A DNA stretch of 64,000 bases from Liquorilactobacillus uvarum DSM 19971 (GCF_001434935.1 NZ_AZEG01000006.1:62001-126000), one strand, 5' to 3'; shown: positions 34,923 to 45,205, counted from the stretch's first letter. Program-made: numbers and translations. Notes: generated by a model not told the origin, from the letters alone.

Positions 34923-36941
34923 ATGCTAAAGTATTCACACCTTTTTGAACCAATTACTATCAATGGTATGACACTGCGAAATAGGATTATTATGCCCCCT
35001 ATGGGTACCAATTTCGCTAATTATGACGGGACTATTACAGATAATCATATCAAGTATTATGAACAGCGTGCCAAGGGTGGGACCGCATTGATTACTTTGG
35101 AGAATGTTTGTTTTGATTATCCAATGGGTACTAACGGAACTACGCAGCTGCGAATGGATAATGATCAATATTTGCCAGGCTTGTGGAAATTCAATGAAAA
35201 AATGCATTCTTTTGGTGCGTGCACTTCTGTTCAAATAAATCATGCTGGAGCATCTGCTACTGGTTTGCGTTTAGGCGGGCTGCAACCCGTTTCGGCTTCA
35301 GATGTTGCCTCTAAAAAAGGCATGACTTGTCCGCGACCCTTGAAGGTTGAAGAGATCGAGCAGATTGTGAACAAGTACGAGGAAGCTGCCGCGCGTGCTA
35401 AACGGGCTGGATTTGATTGTGTTGAAGTACACGCTGGGCATAGCTATCTGTTAGATCAGTTCTTATCTCCGCATTACAATCATCGAAAAGATGAGTACGG
35501 CGGATCACCAGAAAATCGTGCACGTTTTGCAAGAGAAGTTTTAACTGCTGTCAGAAAAGCAGTCGGGCCACGTTTCCCGATCTCAGTGCGCTTTAGTGCT
35601 GAAGAATTTATCAATGATGGCAACTCATTAAAAGATACATTAAAATTGTTGGAATATTTCAATCAAGAAGCCGATATTTTAAACGTGTCTGCTGCTGTCA
35701 ATGACAATTTACAATATCAGATCGATAAGATGAGCCTGCCTGATGGGTGGCGTTCGTTTATGGCAAAAGCCGTTAAAGAAAAATTCCATAAAGTAACAGT
35801 TACCTCCGGCAATTTTCGTTCACCCAAAATTGCAGAACAGGTTTTGGAGAATGGCGATGCAGACTTGATTGCAATGGGACGAGGTCTGATTGCTGAGCCA
35901 AATTGGGTCAATAAAGTTCAGTTTGGGCAAGAAGAATTGCTCCGCAAATGTATTTCATGTAATATCGGATGCGCTGATCATCGGATTGCTAAGGGACTTC
36001 CAATTCGCTGTACAGTCAATCCAGATGTAATTAATGAGGATGAATATAAAAAAGATAAGCTTAGGAATCCAATAAAAATTGTGGTTATTGGCGGTGGTAC
36101 TACAGCGCTTGAGGCCGCTTGTTCGGCTGCAGAAATTGGGGCCGAAGTCGTTCTATACGAAAAGAAAGATTTTTTAGGTGGACTGGCACATGAAATAGCC
36201 CGTCTCCCAGATAAAAAAAGAATTGATGACTATGTTGTGTATTTGGTTCATCGGGCAAAAGAATTAGAGAATCTTGAAATCCACTTGAACGAGGAAGCGA
36301 CATTGGATAAGATCGAAAACCAAAAACCAGATATGATTATCAATGCATCTGGGGCCCATCCCTTCTTGCCGCCTATTAGTGGATTAAAAGAAACACAGAG
36401 CAAAAAAGAACGGCATGTTTTTAATATTTTCGATCTTTTAGAAAATATGGATGCATTTGAAAAAAATAACGAAGACATTTTAGTTATTGGCGGCGGAGCA
36501 GTTGGCTTAGATGTCATGGAATATTTTACTGAACACCGGCAAAGCCGAGTTACGATGGTTGAAATGATGCCCGAAATAGGTAAAGATCTGGATCTGATAA
36601 CTAAACTAGGAATGAAAGAATTATTAAAAAAATATAATGTTAAGCAATATGTGGGAACTAAACTCGAATCCATATCCAATGAAGCTGCTGAGGTATCTCG
36701 AGACGGTAAAAAATTAAAAATAAAATTTGACAAAGCATTTGTGTGCTTGGGAATGAGGGGCTATGCACCTTTGATGAACCATGCTTTAAATGAGTATGCT
36801 GACAAATATGGTGTCAGTGTAGTCAACATTGGAGACTCAAAACGCGCACGTAGGATTTACGAAGGAACACAAGAAGCACGGCGTATTCTTAATGAAGTTC
36901 ATTTGGTCGATGCAAGAAAGAACCTTGTACACAGTCGATAA
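34923..36941 (+). CDS. FMN/FeS/FAD enoate reductase-like oxidoreductase (2,4-dienoyl-CoA reductase family)
   Basis: The 672-residue protein has an N-terminal OYE FMN barrel (about 1-330, with 'N-R-I-I-M-P-P-M-G' and 'V-E-V-H-A-G-H-S-Y-L-L'), a cysteine cluster C-I-S-C-N-I-G-C plus a fourth Cys in 'R-C-T-V-N-P' (about 340-360) for a 4Fe-4S centre, and a C-terminal FAD/NAD(P) module with 'V-I-G-G-G-T-T-A-L' and 'V-I-G-G-G-A-V-G-L'. Family members reduce conjugated C=C bonds. As last gene of the shikimate operon it is a good candidate to reduce the ring double bond of shikimate or a derivative. GAGAGGAG precedes the ATG. Confidence 0.92.
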   Translation: MLKYSHLFEPITINGMTLRNRIIMPPMGTNFANYDGTITDNHIKYYEQRAKGGTALITLENVCFDYPMGTNGTTQLRMDNDQYLPGLWKFNEKMHSFGACTSVQINHAGASATGLRLGGLQPVSASDVASKKGMTCPRPLKVEEIEQIVNKYEEAAARAKRAGFDCVEVHAGHSYLLDQFLSPHYNHRKDEYGGSPENRARFAREVLTAVRKAVGPRFPISVRFSAEEFINDGNSLKDTLKLLEYFNQEADILNVSAAVNDNLQYQIDKMSLPDGWRSFMAKAVKEKFHKVTVTSGNFRSPKIAEQVLENGDADLIAMGRGLIAEPNWVNKVQFGQEELLRKCISCNIGCADHRIAKGLPIRCTVNPDVINEDEYKKDKLRNPIKIVVIGGGTTALEAACSAAEIGAEVVLYEKKDFLGGLAHEIARLPDKKRIDDYVVYLVHRAKELENLEIHLNEEATLDKIENQKPDMIINASGAHPFLPPISGLKETQSKKERHVFNIFDLLENMDAFEKNNEDILVIGGGAVGLDVMEYFTEHRQSRVTMVEMMPEIGKDLDLITKLGMKELLKKYNVKQYVGTKLESISNEAAEVSRDGKKLKIKFDKAFVCLGMRGYAPLMNHALNEYADKYGVSVVNIGDSKRARRIYEGTQEARRILNEVHLVDARKNLVHSR

Positions 36942-37123
36942 AAAATTTAAAGATATGTTAGAACTCAAGGATTTTTGAAGATGAACTCCTGCCTGAGTAT
37001 AGTTTAATTTGTATTGTGCACGTAGCACGTTTAAACAGAGAAAAATGATTTTTTAAGATACATTATATTGGTGTAGGAACGTGTTGAATTGGGTCAATAA
37101 GATGTTGACTATAAAAATTCTAT

Positions 37124-37173
37124 AAAATCCAGTCTGGGGTACTGATCAGTTTCAGTCCGTAGACTGGATTTTT
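37124..37173 (+). terminator. Terminator of the aroE-MFS-aroD-reductase operon
   Basis: AAAATCCAGTCT (37124-37135) pairs with AGACTGGATTTT (37161-37172), with a small inner stem ACTGA/TCAGT. The surrounding gap 36942-37469 shows no gene. Confidence 0.85.
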
Positions 37174-37469
37174 AATGTGCACGAAATGAAATCACATACG
37201 CTTTTTAAATCTGTAACTTGCCATTGATAGAATGAAACTTTTATGAGTCATCACTTAAGTTGGTTACTAGGTTAAAATACAATTTAGAAATAAATTTTTT
37301 TGTATGGCGCTGAATCACTTCAAAAAATATTGATATTTATATTCATTATTTTTAGCTAAATAGCTTATTAACTTGCAATTATAGACAAAAAAGCAGTATC
37401 TGCTTAGCTTGTGATTTCTTTCATTAATTGTGGCACTGACAACCGTGCCTAAATGTTGTTTAGTAAGTA

Positions 37470-37498
37470 TTGTAAACACTTACATTAATTCCTATAAT
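37470..37498 (+). promoter_or_regulatory. Mannitol operon promoter with overlapping cre-like site
   Basis: TTGTAA (37470-37475) and TATAAT (37493-37498) are exactly 17 bases apart. The symmetrical TGTAAACACTTACA (37471-37484) covers the -35 and resembles a cre site (central CG replaced by CA). The same hexamer and layout occur at the PTS/glucosidase promoter, 8312-8340. Confidence 0.7.
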
Positions 37499-37527
37499 TA
37501 AAAGTGAAATAAAGGGAGGTTACTCAC

Positions 37528-39333
37528 ATGGAAGCTACAAAAACAGTTCCTAAGAAGTCTTCACTAAAGACTAAAATACAGAAACTCGGGACCAGTCTTA
37601 GTGGAATGATTATGCCTAACATTGCAGCAGTTATTGCTTGGGGCTTAGTCACAGCTATTTTTATGGCACAAGGATGGTTCCCAAATGCACAAATCGCTAA
37701 GATGATAAGCCCGATGCTCAATTACCTGATTCCATTACTGATTGCATATGTTGGTGGACGAATGGTTTATGAAGAACGTGGTGCGGTTGTTGGTGCGGTA
37801 GCAGCAATGGGTGTAATTGTTGGGTCAAGCGTACCAATGTTTATCGGTGCAATGATTATGGGACCCTTGGGCGGCTGGTGTATCAAAAAATTTGATCAGC
37901 TTTTCCAAGAAAAAATTAAGTCTGGTTTTGAAATGATATACAACAATTTTTCGAGCGGTATTCTCGGAATGGTTTTAGCTATTTTTGGGGTTTTTGTTGT
38001 AAACCCGCTTGTAACAGCTGGAAGTAACTTTATGAGTCGCGGAGTTGATTGGATCATTTCAATTCATATGCTGCCGTTGGCTAATATCTTTATCGAACCC
38101 GCAAAAATTTTGTTTTTAAATAATGCTATTGGAAATGGAATCTTGGTTCCTTTAGGAATTCAGCAGGCATCAACTTCAGGCAAGTCAGTTTTGTTCTTAC
38201 TTGAGTCGAACCCAGGACCAGGGATTGGAATTCTTTTAGCATTCATGATCTTTGGCAAAGGAACTGCTAAAGCATCAGCTCCTGGAGCTGCAATCATTCA
38301 ATTCTTTGGTGGTATTCACGAAATTTACTTCCCATATGTTTTAATGAAACCTGCATTGATTTTGGCTGCTATTGCTGGTGGTGTAAGTGGAACATTTACA
38401 TTCTCACTTTTGAACACAGGTATTAAAGCTGCGGCCTCACCAGGTTCAATTATTGCTATCTTACTAATGACCCCGAAAGGCAATTACTTACGTATTCTAA
38501 CAGGTGTTGCAGTTGCCGCGATTGTCTCATTTATCGTTGCCGCTATTATTTTAAAAGCGGATAAATCAGACGGCGAGACAGATTTGGCAGAGAAACAGGC
38601 ACAGATGGATCAAATGAAATCTGAATCAAAGGGTGGTATGCCATCAGCGGAAGATGCAGAACGCTCAGTCCAAGATTATGCAGATATTAAGAAAGTTATT
38701 TTTGCCTGTGATGCTGGGATGGGTTCTTCCGCGATGGGGGCTTCGTTGTTACGTGATAAAGTCAAAAAGGCTGGGATCAAAGATATTCCCGTAACAAATA
38801 CAGCGATCAGCAGATTAAAAGATGAACAGGGATTGTTAGTCATCACACAGGATGAATTAGCTGATCGGGCTTCACAAAAGACGCCGAATGCAATGCATAT
38901 CTCTGTTGGTAATTTCTTAAGCAGTCCAAAATATGATGAAGTTGTTATCAATTTGAAGACTGTGAAACAAATTGCTCCTGCTGAAAGTCAAGCTGAGACA
39001 CATGCTGAGAGTAGTAAAGAAGCAGATGGTAAAATCGATACGATCGATTATGCAGCTGTTAAGGAAGTTGATTTCATTCATCATGATCAAAAAGTTGGAT
39101 CTTCTACGATGGCAACTTCATTGTTCAAGGATCGTTTGAAGAAAGAAGGGAAAAAGACACCGGTTAAGAATCTGGGGATTGACGAATTAGAAGACAGTAA
39201 ACTTCATTTAGTTATTGTGACACCAGAAGCAGAAAAAAATCTGAAACTGCGCTATACTGAGGTTCAGATAGTAAGTGTCGAAGATTTGTTGAATTCTAAA
39301 GACTACGATTATATTGTTGAACATCTAGCTTGA
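37528..39333 (+). CDS. mtlA: Mannitol-specific PTS EIICB with a second, degenerate EIIB domain
   Basis: The 601-residue protein has an EIIC membrane domain (about 1-345, with 'G-G-I-H-E-I-Y-F-P-Y' at 261-270), a linker, and an EIIB domain with phospho-Cys394 in C-D-A-G-M-G-S-S. After a linker (about 484-508) comes a second EIIB-like domain in which the Cys position is His519 (H-H-D-Q-K-V-G-S-S). It imports and phosphorylates mannitol with MtlF as the EIIA. GGGAGG precedes the ATG. First gene of mtlA-R-F-D. Confidence 0.95.
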   Translation: MEATKTVPKKSSLKTKIQKLGTSLSGMIMPNIAAVIAWGLVTAIFMAQGWFPNAQIAKMISPMLNYLIPLLIAYVGGRMVYEERGAVVGAVAAMGVIVGSSVPMFIGAMIMGPLGGWCIKKFDQLFQEKIKSGFEMIYNNFSSGILGMVLAIFGVFVVNPLVTAGSNFMSRGVDWIISIHMLPLANIFIEPAKILFLNNAIGNGILVPLGIQQASTSGKSVLFLLESNPGPGIGILLAFMIFGKGTAKASAPGAAIIQFFGGIHEIYFPYVLMKPALILAAIAGGVSGTFTFSLLNTGIKAAASPGSIIAILLMTPKGNYLRILTGVAVAAIVSFIVAAIILKADKSDGETDLAEKQAQMDQMKSESKGGMPSAEDAERSVQDYADIKKVIFACDAGMGSSAMGASLLRDKVKKAGIKDIPVTNTAISRLKDEQGLLVITQDELADRASQKTPNAMHISVGNFLSSPKYDEVVINLKTVKQIAPAESQAETHAESSKEADGKIDTIDYAAVKEVDFIHHDQKVGSSTMATSLFKDRLKKEGKKTPVKNLGIDELEDSKLHLVIVTPEAEKNLKLRYTEVQIVSVEDLLNSKDYDYIVEHLA

Positions 39334-39353
39334 AAACAAAAGGAATGATTTAG

Positions 39354-41423
39354 TTGATTTTATTATCAGATCGCCAAAAAAAAATTTTGTTGAGACTCTG
39401 TGAATCTGATAATGGAATAACTATGTCCGCTATTGAAAATTCGCTGCATATTAGCCGTCGGACAGTTTATCGAGAATTTTCGGAACTAAAATTGTATCTA
39501 CAGCAGCATGAGGTGAGTGTTCGAAATGCAAATGGCCTTTATCGTTTAGATGGTTCGGCAACTGCTTTGAAAGGTCTGCAAACTGAGTTGCAAGGACAAA
39601 ATGAGAAAATGGGTTTGACAGCAAAACAGCGGCAAGACGCACTTGCGTGTTTGCTGCTGTTGAGCGATGAACCATTGAAAATTTTCTCGTTAGCGGTTTC
39701 CCTGGACGTCAGTGAAGGAACAATTCAACGAGATTTAAAAGTTGTGACAGCTGCTTTAAAAGAATATCAGGTTAAGATTGTGTCAAAAAAAGCAGTTGGG
39801 ATCGAAACCGTGGGACAAGAAATTCAGATCAGATTAATTCTCTGCGGCATTCTGACAAGTGAAATCAACGAATATGAATTTTTTGAATACTTGAATTCGA
39901 AAGATGATTATCGACCGCACAATTTCTTCCTAAAGCTTTTTCCAAAGGATATTCTGTTAGATTGTGCCAAGGCTTTGAAACAGGCAACGGGTGCTAAGCT
40001 GGCTCACAATTCTGATGTGCAAGAGGTTCAACTGATTTTAATAATTGCGATTTCTGTGATGAGAATGACGAACAATACAATCAGAAAATATAAAGTTGTT
40101 GATGTGGGTGATCTTTTTAAATATCGTCAACGTGCTTTGGAAATCTTAGGAAATTTTGACGGTAAGATAAAAGAAAAGATAACAACTAGTGAAATTGATT
40201 TTATTGCGATTCAGATAAAGGGATTGGATTATAAACTAGTAAAGGGAGATTGGGCTGATAATTATGATTTCCAAATATCTTTTAATGTGAAGCAATTGAT
40301 ACAGGATGTGTCAGAAACTTTTCATTGGAATTTCAGCCGTGATACAGAATTGTTTTCGCGTCTAGTCAAGCATATGACCTTCTTGTTGCATAATGAAGGC
40401 GTCAAACTGCCTAATACGCGCATTAAAGTGTTAAATAATGTCAGTGTTCAATATGCGGATCTTTATCACATATTGCAAGGCGCGTTGCCAAAAATATTTG
40501 GCAATTACGGTTTTACTGAGACGGAAGAGCAACTGATTCTATTATATTTTGCAAATAGCTACGCCAGCACAAAAAGTAATTATTTATCAGCACTAGTTAT
40601 TTGCCCTAATGGAATTGGCACAGCAAGTATTTTGAAAAGCAGGTTGCGAAGAGAGCTCCCAGAACTTGCCGAGATAAAGATTGCCAAGGTATCACAATTG
40701 AATGAGATTCACCCTAATCATTATGACGTCATTCTTTCAACTTTGAATCTACCTGGCTTTGATTGGAACTATCATATTGTCAGTCCGTTGCTGGTAGGTG
40801 ATGAAATAGCGAGAATAAAAAGTTTTATCAACAAGTTTGATCTAGAGTATAGGCGTAAAACTGTGATAGAAGGTAAAGCGGTCAGACTCGAAGAAGGGCA
40901 AAAAAGATTGACATCTTTGTTTGATATGGTAAGTGAAAGTAAAAAGTTGGTCGATCACATTTGTTTAGAGCAATTAGACAATAAAAATGAAAAATTAGAA
41001 GAGCTGCTAGTTCAGATCTTAGACAGAGTCCCAGCCGCAGTTGTAGAGGATCGAAAGAAGATCGTGCATGAAATGCTTAAACGGGTGGAGGCTGCACCTG
41101 TAGGGATTCCTAATGCGAGTATCTCACTTGTACATGCCACAGATAAAAGCGTTTTAAGTCCGTTTTTCTCAGTTTATGAACTTGAAACACCAATTGTAAT
41201 GAGGGCAATGGACCAAAATGCTATCTATGTCAAACGTATTTTGTTAATGATAGGGCCGGCTCCAATGTCAGATTTTCAAAACAGTTTAATGGGTACCATC
41301 AGCAGTGCAATCGTTATGAACAACCGATACACAGAGATTTTTGAAAATGGCAATCTAGATAAGATAAAAAATTTGGTAGCAGCGCAGTTTATGGAGCAGC
41401 TTGACTTTAAGAGAAAGAGATGA
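39354..41423 (+). CDS. mtlR: Mannitol operon activator (PRD-containing, MtlR type)
   Basis: The 689-residue regulator starts with TTG after AAAGGA. It shows two N-terminal helix-turn-helix domains (about 1-150), two PRD domains (about 180-400), an EIIB-Gat-like segment with 'V-I-C-P-N-G-I-G-T-A-S' (about 415-425) and a C-terminal EIIA-Mtl-like domain from about 540. Phosphorylation by PTS components at these domains sets its activity. Position between mtlA and mtlF is common in lactobacilli. Confidence 0.93.
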   Translation: MILLSDRQKKILLRLCESDNGITMSAIENSLHISRRTVYREFSELKLYLQQHEVSVRNANGLYRLDGSATALKGLQTELQGQNEKMGLTAKQRQDALACLLLLSDEPLKIFSLAVSLDVSEGTIQRDLKVVTAALKEYQVKIVSKKAVGIETVGQEIQIRLILCGILTSEINEYEFFEYLNSKDDYRPHNFFLKLFPKDILLDCAKALKQATGAKLAHNSDVQEVQLILIIAISVMRMTNNTIRKYKVVDVGDLFKYRQRALEILGNFDGKIKEKITTSEIDFIAIQIKGLDYKLVKGDWADNYDFQISFNVKQLIQDVSETFHWNFSRDTELFSRLVKHMTFLLHNEGVKLPNTRIKVLNNVSVQYADLYHILQGALPKIFGNYGFTETEEQLILLYFANSYASTKSNYLSALVICPNGIGTASILKSRLRRELPELAEIKIAKVSQLNEIHPNHYDVILSTLNLPGFDWNYHIVSPLLVGDEIARIKSFINKFDLEYRRKTVIEGKAVRLEEGQKRLTSLFDMVSESKKLVDHICLEQLDNKNEKLEELLVQILDRVPAAVVEDRKKIVHEMLKRVEAAPVGIPNASISLVHATDKSVLSPFFSVYELETPIVMRAMDQNAIYVKRILLMIGPAPMSDFQNSLMGTISSAIVMNNRYTEIFENGNLDKIKNLVAAQFMEQLDFKRKR

Positions 41424-41429
41424 TGAATT

Positions 41430-41870
41430 ATGGATTTGCAAGAGAACATGATATTACTGGATCAGCACGTAGCTACAAAAGAGGAAGCAATTCGTTTAGC
41501 TGGTAAATTATTGGTGGATAATGGATATACAGAGCCGGAGTATATCGATTCAATGCTAGCGCGCAATGCGGATGTTTCAACTTATATGGGAAATTTTATT
41601 GCAATTCCACATGGAACCGATAGCGGCAAGAAATATATTAAAAAAACAGGTATCTCTGTTGTTCAGGTACCAATGGGAGTTGATTTTTCCAGTAATGGGG
41701 ATGAAAATGTTGTAACGATTGTTTTCGGGATCGCAGGCTTGAATGGTGAACACTTAGAATTATTGTCGCAGATAGCGTTGTTCTGTAGTGATGTAAACAA
41801 TGTTGTTAAACTTGCTGACGCACAATCAGCAGGAGAAATAATCAAATTATTGAAAGAAGTTGACAAATAA
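41430..41870 (+). CDS. mtlF: Mannitol-specific PTS EIIA
   Basis: The 146-residue EIIA has the phospho-His in 'A-I-P-H-G-T' (about residue 55) and the usual 'M-G-V-D-F' and 'H-L-E-L-L-S' segments. It passes phosphate from HPr to the EIIB of MtlA. It lies six bases after the mtlR stop and overlaps the mtlD start by one base (TAATG), so expression is coupled. Confidence 0.95.
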   Translation: MDLQENMILLDQHVATKEEAIRLAGKLLVDNGYTEPEYIDSMLARNADVSTYMGNFIAIPHGTDSGKKYIKKTGISVVQVPMGVDFSSNGDENVVTIVFGIAGLNGEHLELLSQIALFCSDVNNVVKLADAQSAGEIIKLLKEVDK

Positions 41871-43030
41871 TGAAAGATGTACATTTCGGAGCAGGTAACA
41901 TTGGACGTGGTTTTATTGGTGAAACTTTGGCAGCAAATGGGTTTGAAATTACTTTTGTGGATGTCAATGAACAGATCATTGATGCGTTGAACGAGAAAAA
42001 AACTTATACGATTGAACTTGCAGATGAATCGCATAAGAAGATTCAAGTAAGCAATGTTCGCGGTATAAATAATGGTAAAAACCCTGAGTCTGTTGTTACA
42101 GCAATTAAGGAAACAAACTTAGTTACTACAGCGATTGGTCCGAAGATTTTAAAATTCATTGCACCGTTGATTGCAGATGGTATCAAGGCACGTAAAGAAG
42201 CGGGAATAACAGATAAATTAGATGTCATTGCTTGCGAAAATATGATTGGAGGCAGTCAATCTTTGAAAAAAAATGTCTACAGTCATTTAGATGCTGAAAG
42301 CAAGAAATTTGCTGATGAGAATATTGGCTTCCCTAATGCTGCTGTGGATCGAATTGTTCCACTTCAAAAACACGAAGACCCGCTTTTTGTTTCTGTTGAA
42401 CCTTTTAAGGAGTGGGTTGTTGACGAACATCAGATGGCTAATGCAGCTCTCAAGTTGAAAAGTGTTGAATACGCACCTGACTTGGAGCCATACATTGAAC
42501 GTAAACTCTTTTCTGTAAATACAGGTCACGCAACAGTTGCTTATACAGGAAAATATCGCGGATACGAAGATATTGGTTCGGCAATCAAAGATACTGCTGT
42601 GCTGACGCAATTGAAGAAGGTCTTGAAAGAGACTGGTGATCTTTTAATCAATAAATGGAACTTTGATCGTTCTGAGCATGAAGCATACCAGAAAAAAATT
42701 ATCGGACGTTTCCAGAATCCTTATCTTTCTGATGACATTGCACGTGTAGGTCGGACACCAATTAGAAAACTAGGTTTTGACGAACGTTTCATTCGTCCAA
42801 TTAGAGAATCTAAGGAACGTGGCCTTTCATATGCAGCACTTCTTGAAACTGTAGGAATGATTTATACTTTTAATGAGTCCAAAGACGATGAAAGTCAAAA
42901 ATTACAAAAGATGTTAAAAGAGCAGCCAATAGAAGATGTAGTGAAGGAAACAACTGGCTTGAATGATGAAAAATTGATTCAAGAAGTAATAGAATCTTAT
43001 AAAAAAGCTGCTAAGGAATATCAAATTTAG
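41870..43030 (+). CDS. mtlD: Mannitol-1-phosphate 5-dehydrogenase
   Basis: The 386-residue enzyme has the N-terminal NAD motif '[10 protein letters not shown]', 'A-C-E-N-M-I-G-G-S' and '[10 protein letters not shown]' with the catalytic Lys region. It oxidises mannitol-1-phosphate to fructose-6-phosphate with NAD. Length is normal for the family. Last gene of the mannitol operon, followed by a terminator. Confidence 0.96.
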   Translation: MKDVHFGAGNIGRGFIGETLAANGFEITFVDVNEQIIDALNEKKTYTIELADESHKKIQVSNVRGINNGKNPESVVTAIKETNLVTTAIGPKILKFIAPLIADGIKARKEAGITDKLDVIACENMIGGSQSLKKNVYSHLDAESKKFADENIGFPNAAVDRIVPLQKHEDPLFVSVEPFKEWVVDEHQMANAALKLKSVEYAPDLEPYIERKLFSVNTGHATVAYTGKYRGYEDIGSAIKDTAVLTQLKKVLKETGDLLINKWNFDRSEHEAYQKKIIGRFQNPYLSDDIARVGRTPIRKLGFDERFIRPIRESKERGLSYAALLETVGMIYTFNESKDDESQKLQKMLKEQPIEDVVKETTGLNDEKLIQEVIESYKKAAKEYQI

Positions 43031-43088
43031 AAATATTTTTTAAAAAGTTTAAGTGGTGCTACTGTTCAGCATGACATTATTCAATTTG

Positions 43089-43134
43089 AAAAAGGCTTTG
43101 TAGAATCCATGGGGATTTTATAGAGCTTTTTTGT
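43089..43134 (+). terminator. Terminator of the mannitol operon
   Basis: A long imperfect stem (AAAAAGG...AATCC with GGATT...CTTTTTT, 43089-43132) ends in a T-run. Confidence 0.75.
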
Positions 43135-43256
43135 TAGTTTTAAAAAATGAGATTGGGGAATAAACATATTTTCCTATTAAGTGGCGGGCAAGGTTGTGGC
43201 TAGAGAAAACCAAAAGCATATTTCCTGAAACTTATCTATACCATTTTTATTTTCTC

Positions 43257-43285
43257 TTGACACATAACTATGACTAGGTTATATT
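43257..43285 (+). promoter_or_regulatory. Promoter of glmS
   Basis: TTGACA (43257-43262) and TATATT (43280-43285) are 17 bases apart. The leader of about 95 bases has no obvious glmS ribozyme sequence. Confidence 0.75.
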
Positions 43286-43387
43286 TATTGGTGGTTATTG
43301 AATTGGATGATACGTTTTAGACATCTATACCAATTCTGATTAAATTTAAAAATAAATGATAATAAATGTGAAAGGTCGGTTCTTCTT

Positions 43388-45205
43388 ATGTGCGGTATAG
43401 TTGGAGTTACAGGAAAAGAAAATGCGGTTGATATTTTGCTGAATGGTCTGGGGAGACTTGAATATCGTGGATACGATTCTGCTGGTATTTATGTTAATGA
43501 TCAAAATGGCAAGGAATATCTGGTCAAGGAAAAAGGTCGTATTGCTGATCTGAAAAAAGAGATAACGCCTGACGTTCATGGGACAACAGGGATCGGTCAT
43601 ACACGCTGGGCAACCCATGGCGTTCCTAGCAAAGAAAATGCACATCCACATGTTTCTGCTGATGGACGCTACTATCTTGTTCACAATGGAGTTATTGGAA
43701 ACTTTGCGCAGTTAAAGAAAGAATATTTAGAGGACGTCACCTTTATTAGTGACACAGATACTGAAGTCATCGTTCAGTTGATCGCTAAGTTTGCACAAAA
43801 GGGTCTTTCTACAAAAGAGGCTTTTAAAAAGACATTAACATTAATTGATGACAGTTCATCCTACTCATTCTTATTAGTTGATCATGAGGAGCCTGACACA
43901 TTATACGTCGCCAAAAATAAAAGTCCCTTGCTTATTGGGGTAGGGGATGGATTCAATGTGGTCTGCAGTGATGCCATTGCAATGCTTGATCAAACGCATG
44001 ATTTTGTCGAGCTTGTGGATGGAGAGATAGTAGTTGTTAAGCCAGAAAGTGTCACAATTGAAAATATGGAGGGCAATCAAATTAGTCGTAAGCCTTTCCA
44101 TGTAGACACTGATGCATCTGAGGCAGAAAAGGGTGCATATCCTTATTACATGCTAAAAGAAATTGATGAACAACCAGGCGTAATGCGCAACTTAATAGAG
44201 CATTATATTGCTGAAGATGGTTCGATCAAGATTGATGAAGAATTACTCAAACGGCTTAATCAAGCACAAAGGTTGTATATCGTTGCAGCTGGTACGAGTT
44301 ACCATGCAGGTTTAGTTGGGAAAGAATTATTTGAAAGACTTACTAATATTCCAACGGAAGTTCATGTTGCATCTGAATTTGCTTATAATCCACCATTGTT
44401 AGCAGAACATCCTTTCTTTATTTTCCTGACTCAAAGTGGCGAAACAGCCGATAGTCGACAGGTGCTTTCGCAAGTTAATGAATGGGGTTATCCAAGCTTA
44501 ACAATAACAAATGTTGCTAATTCAACGTTATCGCGCGAAGCTACATATACTCTGTTGTTATATGCAGGACCTGAAATAGCTGTTGCTTCAACAAAAGCAT
44601 ACACGGGTCAAATTGCTCTAGAAGCTATCTTAGCTAAGGCAATGGGGGAATTAAAGAATATTGATAAGGCTGAAAACTTTAATGTTGCAAAAGAATTAAC
44701 ATTTGTTGCTAATGGAATGCAAGCTTTGGTTGATGGAAAGTCCGAAATTAAAGAAATTGCTGAAGATGTTCTGGCAACGACACGCAATGCATTTTATATT
44801 GGGCGCTCAATCGATTATGATATTGCCCAAGAGGCTGCTCTTAAACTCAAGGAAGTATCTTATGTACAAACAGAAGGTTTTGCTTCCGGCGAATTAAAAC
44901 ATGGAACGATTGCATTAATCGAGAAGGATACTCCTGTTATTGCAATCATTACTGATGAAAAGACTGCTAAACACACACGCAGCAATACACAAGAAGTTCT
45001 TGCACGTGGAGCACGTGTAATCTATATTGCGAGTCGCCAATTGGCAGTTGCTGGGGATCAAATTATCCTTCCAGAAGTACATCCTTTGCTGACGCCATTG
45101 TTAGCTATTATTCCGTGTCAATTGTTAGCTTATTATACGAGCTTGCAAAGAGGGTATGATGTTGATAAGCCGCGTAACCTTGCTAAAAGTGTAACTGTTG
45201 AATAA
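43388..45205 (+). CDS. glmS: Glutamine--fructose-6-phosphate aminotransferase (isomerizing)
   Basis: The 605-residue enzyme starts M-C-G-I-V-G with the N-terminal nucleophile Cys of the glutaminase domain, has 'G-H-T-R-W-A-T-H-G' and 'S-D-T-D-T-E', and two SIS domains (about 285-605, with 'A-A-G-T-S-Y-H-A-G' and 'T-Q-S-G-E-T-A-D') ending in 'P-R-N-L-A-K-S-V-T-V-E'. It makes glucosamine-6-phosphate for peptidoglycan. AAAGG precedes the ATG. Single-gene unit. Confidence 0.97.
   Translation: MCGIVGVTGKENAVDILLNGLGRLEYRGYDSAGIYVNDQNGKEYLVKEKGRIADLKKEITPDVHGTTGIGHTRWATHGVPSKENAHPHVSADGRYYLVHNGVIGNFAQLKKEYLEDVTFISDTDTEVIVQLIAKFAQKGLSTKEAFKKTLTLIDDSSSYSFLLVDHEEPDTLYVAKNKSPLLIGVGDGFNVVCSDAIAMLDQTHDFVELVDGEIVVVKPESVTIENMEGNQISRKPFHVDTDASEAEKGAYPYYMLKEIDEQPGVMRNLIEHYIAEDGSIKIDEELLKRLNQAQRLYIVAAGTSYHAGLVGKELFERLTNIPTEVHVASEFAYNPPLLAEHPFFIFLTQSGETADSRQVLSQVNEWGYPSLTITNVANSTLSREATYTLLLYAGPEIAVASTKAYTGQIALEAILAKAMGELKNIDKAENFNVAKELTFVANGMQALVDGKSEIKEIAEDVLATTRNAFYIGRSIDYDIAQEAALKLKEVSYVQTEGFASGELKHGTIALIEKDTPVIAIITDEKTAKHTRSNTQEVLARGARVIYIASRQLAVAGDQIILPEVHPLLTPLLAIIPCQLLAYYTSLQRGYDVDKPRNLAKSVTVE

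Noticed and set aside
43140-43387. glmS ribozyme expected ahead of glmS
   Set aside because: I looked for the conserved ribozyme core in the leader and found none; a normal TTGACA/TATATT promoter with a short leader is present. A covariance search would be decisive.
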